From Proteiniphilum sp. (GTDB taxonomy: Bacteria > Bacteroidota > Bacteroidia > Bacteroidales > Dysgonomonadaceae), in NCBI GenBank assembly GCA_031284475.1, contig JAISZV010000281.1, forward strand, positions 1-9,839: a stretch of DNA of 9,839 bases, read 5' to 3'. Numbering within the stretch: the first letter of the stretch is position 1; each line of letters opens with the position of its first letter. Below, one piece after another: positions 7,016 to 9,839 of this stretch. The translations under genes and the position numbers were made by a program. The notes beneath the pieces were generated by a model. That model had not been told where the DNA came from, ran no database searches, and saw only the letters and a program-made list of their open reading frames with translations.

Positions 7016-7450
7016 TTAACGGGGCGCCGTCGATTTATTGATATTTTCTATGATCCGGCTTCCGCTATCTGTTTCCCGTATCGACAATTTGACGGTATTT
7101 TCCGGTAATATATGCTCCACTAATTCCGGCCATTCGATAAAACAGGTATGGCCGCTATAGAGATAATCCTCATAACCGAAATCGAATACCTCTTCGAGTT
7201 TATGGATGCGGTAAAAATCAAAATGGTAAACCGGCTCTCCGTCCCCCCCTTTGTATTCGTTGATAATGGCAAATGTGGGGCTGGCAACGGTCTCGACGAC
7301 TCCGAGTTCTTTACATACCGCTTTGATAAAAGTAGTCTTTCCGGCTCCCATCCCTCCGTAAAAGGCGAAAATACTGCGGTCTCCCACCCGACTGAGAAAC
7401 TCCCTCGCCGCCGGTTGAAGCGCTTCTAAATTTTTTATTTCGATTTGCAT
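7016..7450 (-). CDS. tsaE: tRNA threonylcarbamoyladenosine biosynthesis ATPase TsaE
   Basis: A 144-residue protein of the TsaE (YjeE) family. TsaE works with TsaB and TsaD to transfer the threonylcarbamoyl group from threonylcarbamoyl-AMP to A37 of ANN-decoding tRNAs; its ATP turnover resets the complex. Visible motifs: Walker A GGMGAGKTT (32-40, catalytic K38 and T39), SPTF (57-60, switch I), HFDFYRI (76-82) and IEWPE (105-109), all in the family order. Length is normal. The start ATG 7450 has no Shine-Dalgarno sequence; instead the 17-base repeats at 7460-7518 lie immediately upstream. It sits 79 bases after porX and 88 before the TPR gene, all on the minus strand. Confidence 0.95.
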   Translation of the reverse strand: MQIEIKNLEALQPAAREFLSRVGDRSIFAFYGGMGAGKTTFIKAVCKELGVVETVASPTFAIINEYKGGDGEPVYHFDFYRIHKLEEVFDFGYEDYLYSGHTCFIEWPELVEHILPENTVKLSIRETDSGSRIIENINKSTAPR

Positions 7451-7459
7451 TAATTTAAC

Positions 7460-7518
7460 GTGAATAATATGCCAATGTGAATAATGTGCTAATATATTAA
7501 TGTGAATAATGTGCCGAT
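7460..7518. repeat. Three copies of a 17-base intergenic repeat
   Basis: The unit GTGAATAATRTGCYRAT occurs at 7460-7476, 7477-7493 and 7502-7518. The first two are head to tail; an 8-base spacer (ATATTAAT) separates the third. Copies differ at only a few positions. The array fills most of the gap between porX and tsaE and lies 10 bases from the tsaE start, so it would be transcribed as part of the tsaE 5' region if the genes share a transcript. Confidence 0.85.
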
Positions 7519-7529
7519 GAAAAAAGAAT

Positions 7530-9074
7530 TTATTTTGCCGTAAGCGTGACTACAGGCGCCAGTATCTCTTCCATAGAAACGCCCCCGTGCTGGAACGTAT
7601 CTTCATAATAGGACTGATAGTGATTGTAGTTGTTGGGATAGACAAAAAAATCGTCGTTCAGCGCAAAGATATAGCGTGTGCTCATATTGGGGGCGGGCAA
7701 TCCTGCATTTTCAGGGCGGATAATATCAAACACGCCTTTGGGGTCATACCCCAGATTCTTCCCCAATTTATACCGGAGATTTACAGCGGTTCCTTTGTCT
7801 CCGAGCACTTTTACCCCGTTTCTTACCCGTATGGAGCCATGATCGGTGGTGAGCACAACCGTGTAGCCTCTCTCTGCTATTTTCCCCAAAAGAACCGGTA
7901 GAGGAGAATGCAGGAACCACGATCTGGTCAGTGAACGGTAAGCAGATTCATCGGCTGCAAGCTCCCTGATCATTTTCGACTCTGTACGTGCATGTGAGAG
8001 ATGGTCGATGAAATTGAATACCAACACATTCAAGTCATATTTTTCCAGTTCGGGGAACCGGGCTACTAATCTCTCTCCTTCCTGATTCCTGTTGATCTTA
8101 TGATAGGAGAAGCCGCAATGTTTCTCCTGCCGCTCCAAATAAGCCTTTATGAATGACTCTTCATGCAGGTTCTTTGCTTCCTCCTCCGATTCATCCACCC
8201 AGAAACCGGGAAACATTTCCGACAACTGTTTCGGCATAAGTCCCGAAAAAACGGAGTTTCTTGCGTAGGGAGTCGCGGTAGGCAGAATGGAAAAATAGAT
8301 ATCTTCCTTGCAGGTAAAAAATTCGCCGGCAATATCTTTCACTACCTGCCATTGGTCGAACCGGAAATTATCAATCAGGATAAAAAAAAGTTTCTCCCCC
8401 CTGTCGATGACCGGGAACACAAATCGTTCAAACAGGTCGGGACTCATCACAGGGCGCCCGGTACCTTCCATGATCCACCTTTCGTAGTTTTTCCGGATAA
8501 ATTTCGAGAAGAGGCGGTTCGCTTCCGCTTTTTGCATCGCCAGTATTTCACGCATCGGATTTTGAGCCTGTTCCAGCTTTAATTCCCAAAATACCAGTTT
8601 TTTATACACAGCTATCCAGTCGTCGGCGGTACGGCAACTTTCCATTTCCGCAATCAGAGGGTTGAATAGATTCCGGTATTCCTGCATCACGGCTTCCGTC
8701 ATGCGTTCATCCTGCTCAAGTATCTTCTTGATACTCATCAGCACCTGATTGGGATTGACCGGTTTAATGAGGTAATCGGTTATTTTCTTCCCGATAGCCC
8801 GGTTCATAATTCCTTCGTCTTCATTTTTCGTAACCATCACCACCGGCATTTCAGGATGGGACGAATGGAGTTCGGTAAGGGTTTCCAGTCCGGACAGGCC
8901 GGGCATCTGCTCATCCAAAAAAACAATATCGAATCGCTGCGAACGGCACAGTTCAATTGCATCGCGGCCGTTATTGACACACTGTGTCCCATATCCCTTC
9001 TCTTCCAGAAAAAGGATATACGGTTTTAGAAGATCTATTTCGTCATCTACCCAGAGCAGTCGTGCCTTAATCAT
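7530..9074 (-). CDS. porX: Response regulator with PglZ domain, PorX
   Basis: A complete 514-residue PorX. Residues 1-120 are a receiver domain: acidic pocket D10-D11 in WVDDEIDLLKP, phosphoryl acceptor D54 in VFLDEQMPG, T82 and K104 in YLIKPVNPNQ. A helical linker follows (about 121-215), then a PglZ domain of the alkaline phosphatase superfamily with the expected metal and active-site motifs: ILIDNFRFDQW (D235), the threonine region PTATPYARN (T266/T268), FIDHLSH (D357, H358, H361), TTDHGS (D411, H412) and H496 in FQHGG. In Porphyromonas gingivalis PorX pairs with the sensor PorY and sigma factor SigP to control type IX secretion genes, and its PglZ domain is a zinc-dependent phosphodiesterase on oligonucleotides. 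PorX also occurs without type IX secretion, and no secretion gene is visible here. Start ATG 9074 lies about 35 bases after the inferred transcript start. Confidence 0.95.
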   Translation of the reverse strand: MIKARLLWVDDEIDLLKPYILFLEEKGYGTQCVNNGRDAIELCRSQRFDIVFLDEQMPGLSGLETLTELHSSHPEMPVVMVTKNEDEGIMNRAIGKKITDYLIKPVNPNQVLMSIKKILEQDERMTEAVMQEYRNLFNPLIAEMESCRTADDWIAVYKKLVFWELKLEQAQNPMREILAMQKAEANRLFSKFIRKNYERWIMEGTGRPVMSPDLFERFVFPVIDRGEKLFFILIDNFRFDQWQVVKDIAGEFFTCKEDIYFSILPTATPYARNSVFSGLMPKQLSEMFPGFWVDESEEEAKNLHEESFIKAYLERQEKHCGFSYHKINRNQEGERLVARFPELEKYDLNVLVFNFIDHLSHARTESKMIRELAADESAYRSLTRSWFLHSPLPVLLGKIAERGYTVVLTTDHGSIRVRNGVKVLGDKGTAVNLRYKLGKNLGYDPKGVFDIIRPENAGLPAPNMSTRYIFALNDDFFVYPNNYNHYQSYYEDTFQHGGVSMEEILAPVVTLTAK

Positions 9075-9115
9075 CCGTTTGCGTCTTCTTATCTACTTGT
9101 TATCTGAATCTTGGG

Positions 9116-9146
9116 CAAATGTATCTATTTCCGCCGTATCTCACAA
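9116..9146 (-). promoter_or_regulatory. Promoter of porX
   Basis: On the minus strand TACATTTG (9123-9116) matches TAnnTTTG exactly and ATTG (9147-9144; TTG at 9146-9144) lies 20 bases upstream as the -33 element. The start would fall near 9110. It probably serves porX, tsaE and the TPR gene. Confidence 0.6.
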
Positions 9147-9215
9147 TTTTTTTACTTTTTTTGGGGACTTCGTACCGGCCGGCGTGGCGGGCAGTGAATA
9201 AAAATAGCGCCATAA

Positions 9216-9247
9216 TTTCCTATATTCAATCATTTTAATTAACTTTG
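9216..9247 (+). promoter_or_regulatory. Candidate rightward promoter
   Basis: TAACTTTG (9240-9247) is an exact TAnnTTTG match; TTTC (9216-9219), 20 bases upstream, differs from TTTG at one base. Transcription from about 9254 would reach the small reading frame at 9282 after a short leader and then the lipoprotein gene at 9454 after about 200 bases. No better -7 box was found nearer to 9454. The 9075-9453 region holds otherwise no gene I can support besides the remnant at 9282-9389. Confidence 0.5.
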
Positions 9248-9281
9248 ATACCATCTTGGCACGCACTAATATTTACATGTT

Positions 9282-9389
9282 ATGATCGTAATCAGTTCAA
9301 GAGGCTTCAGAGACAAATCAGGTAAGTCGAACATACATTTATATAATAGGTACAAGACACTAAACAGGTTTAATTGTTATCTCCATTAA
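9282..9389 (+). pseudogene. Probable remnant of a Phd/YefM-like antitoxin gene
   Basis: A 35-codon frame beginning MIVISSRGFRDKSGKS. The first 12-15 residues resemble the N terminus of small Bacteroidota antitoxins that start with a pattern like MxVxSSREFRxNQxKY, with glycine replacing the usual glutamate. The similarity then stops, and the rest (to the TAA at 9387-9389) looks unlike the family. No toxin gene follows. The ATG lies 34 bases after the -7 box at 9240-9247, a natural distance for an antitoxin gene. I read it as the decayed start of a lost toxin-antitoxin locus; a leader peptide or chance frame remains possible. Confidence 0.4.
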
Positions 9390-9453
9390 TATACATACTA
9401 TCAATAAAGTACAAACATAAATAGAACTAATTTCAAATTAATACTTAATCCGG

Positions 9454-9839
9454 ATGAAAAAAAAACTATCAATTATTATCTTGTTTGCCCTTTCGGCAGC
9501 AGGTTGCGGACAACAGTCCGGTAAAATTTTCAACAATAAGGACTTGTCGAACTGGAATTTCGTCGTCGAAAACAATGCGGTTCCGGGAGAACAGGTATTC
9601 ACGGTTGAAGAAGGAGTGATTTCAGTAAAAGGCGAACCGCTCGGTTACATGTACACAAAGGAAAAATATGCCGATTTTACGCTCGAACTGGAATACCGTT
9701 GGGTGGGAGAGGAGAGCAACAGCGGAATTTTTATCTTGATTGAAAATCCCGCCAACCCGTTCCCCAAAGGGATAGAATGCCAGTTGAAGGCCGGAAAGGC
9801 GGGAGATCTCGTGTTGCTGAACGGTTCCGACCTGAACGA
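9454..9839 (+). CDS. Lipoprotein with DUF1080 / 3-keto-disaccharide hydrolase domain (partial)
   Basis: The first 128 codons of a lipoprotein; the 3' part runs off the window. The signal peptide MKKKLSIIILFALSAAGC ends in a lipobox (AAGC, lipidated C18), so the protein is anchored in the envelope. From about residue 24 it shows the DUF1080 pattern (Pfam 3-keto-disaccharide hydrolase, a concanavalin-like beta sandwich): IFNNKDLSNWNF (25-36), GVISVKGEPLGYMYTKEKYADF (54-75), LELEYRW (77-83), NSGIFILIEN (88-97) and a GIECQL segment (105-110). Members of this family act on 3-keto sugars or 3-keto glycosides, usually beside oxidoreductases and SusC/D-type uptake genes, which would lie outside the window. 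It is the only gene reading rightward. The start ATG 9454 has no Shine-Dalgarno sequence and an A/T-rich upstream, common in this phylum. Substrate unknown. Confidence 0.87.
   Translation, partial: MKKKLSIIILFALSAAGCGQQSGKIFNNKDLSNWNFVVENNAVPGEQVFTVEEGVISVKGEPLGYMYTKEKYADFTLELEYRWVGEESNSGIFILIENPANPFPKGIECQLKAGKAGDLVLLNGSDLN

Noticed and set aside
9171..9194. GC-rich palindrome CCGGCCGG (9175-9182) in the porX upstream region
   Set aside because: It is short, has no loop or T tract to form a terminator, and lies upstream of the porX -33 element without a clear partner site.

Overview
The window comes from a member of the Bacteroidota, most likely Bacteroidales. Four things point there: several upstream regions carry the TAnnTTTG -7 promoter element of the Bacteroidota primary sigma factor; there is a PorX-type response regulator with a PglZ domain; there is an UpxY-type NusG paralogue next to a WecA-like sugar-phosphate transferase; and IF3 and ThrRS look bacteroidal. 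Apart from the last gene, every gene lies on the minus strand, so it reads from right to left.

Right end (9075-9839): an AT-rich intergenic stretch holds the porX promoter facing left. Facing right it holds a promoter-like site, what looks like the remnant of a small antitoxin gene (9282-9389), and then the start of a lipoprotein with a DUF1080 / 3-keto-disaccharide hydrolase domain (from 9454, cut by the window end).

Middle right (4864-9074): porX, tsaE and a 687-residue exported TPR protein form an apparent co-directional cluster with gaps of about 80-90 bases. The porX-tsaE gap carries three copies of a 17-base repeat. A hairpin with a T-rich tail at 4744-4768 probably ends this unit.

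Middle (4172-4735): a compact type II toxin-antitoxin pair. The antitoxin comes first and overlaps a RelE/ParE-family toxin by 38 bases. A perfect 9-bp inverted repeat sits on the -33 element of its promoter and is a good candidate for the autoregulatory operator.

Left centre (1404-4009): thrS and infC, the first two genes of the usual thrS-infC-rpmI-rplT translation operon. rpmI and rplT do not follow. A 14-bp hairpin overlaps the infC stop codon, and a surface-polysaccharide locus begins beyond it.

Left end (1-1041 and its leader): UpxY, a specialised NusG-like antiterminator that normally heads capsule or surface-polysaccharide operons, followed directly by a membrane polyprenyl-phosphate sugar-1-phosphate transferase that would start the glycan repeat unit on the lipid carrier. 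The leader upstream of upxY (1042-1201) has a promoter-like box, a hairpin with flanking direct repeats close to the inferred transcript start, and a strong Shine-Dalgarno sequence placed over an ATG-TAA start-stop rather than over the upxY start. These features look regulatory.

I found no complete novel defence or metabolic system. The most notable points are the upxY leader, the broken ribosomal-protein operon, the toxin-antitoxin operator and the antitoxin remnant.
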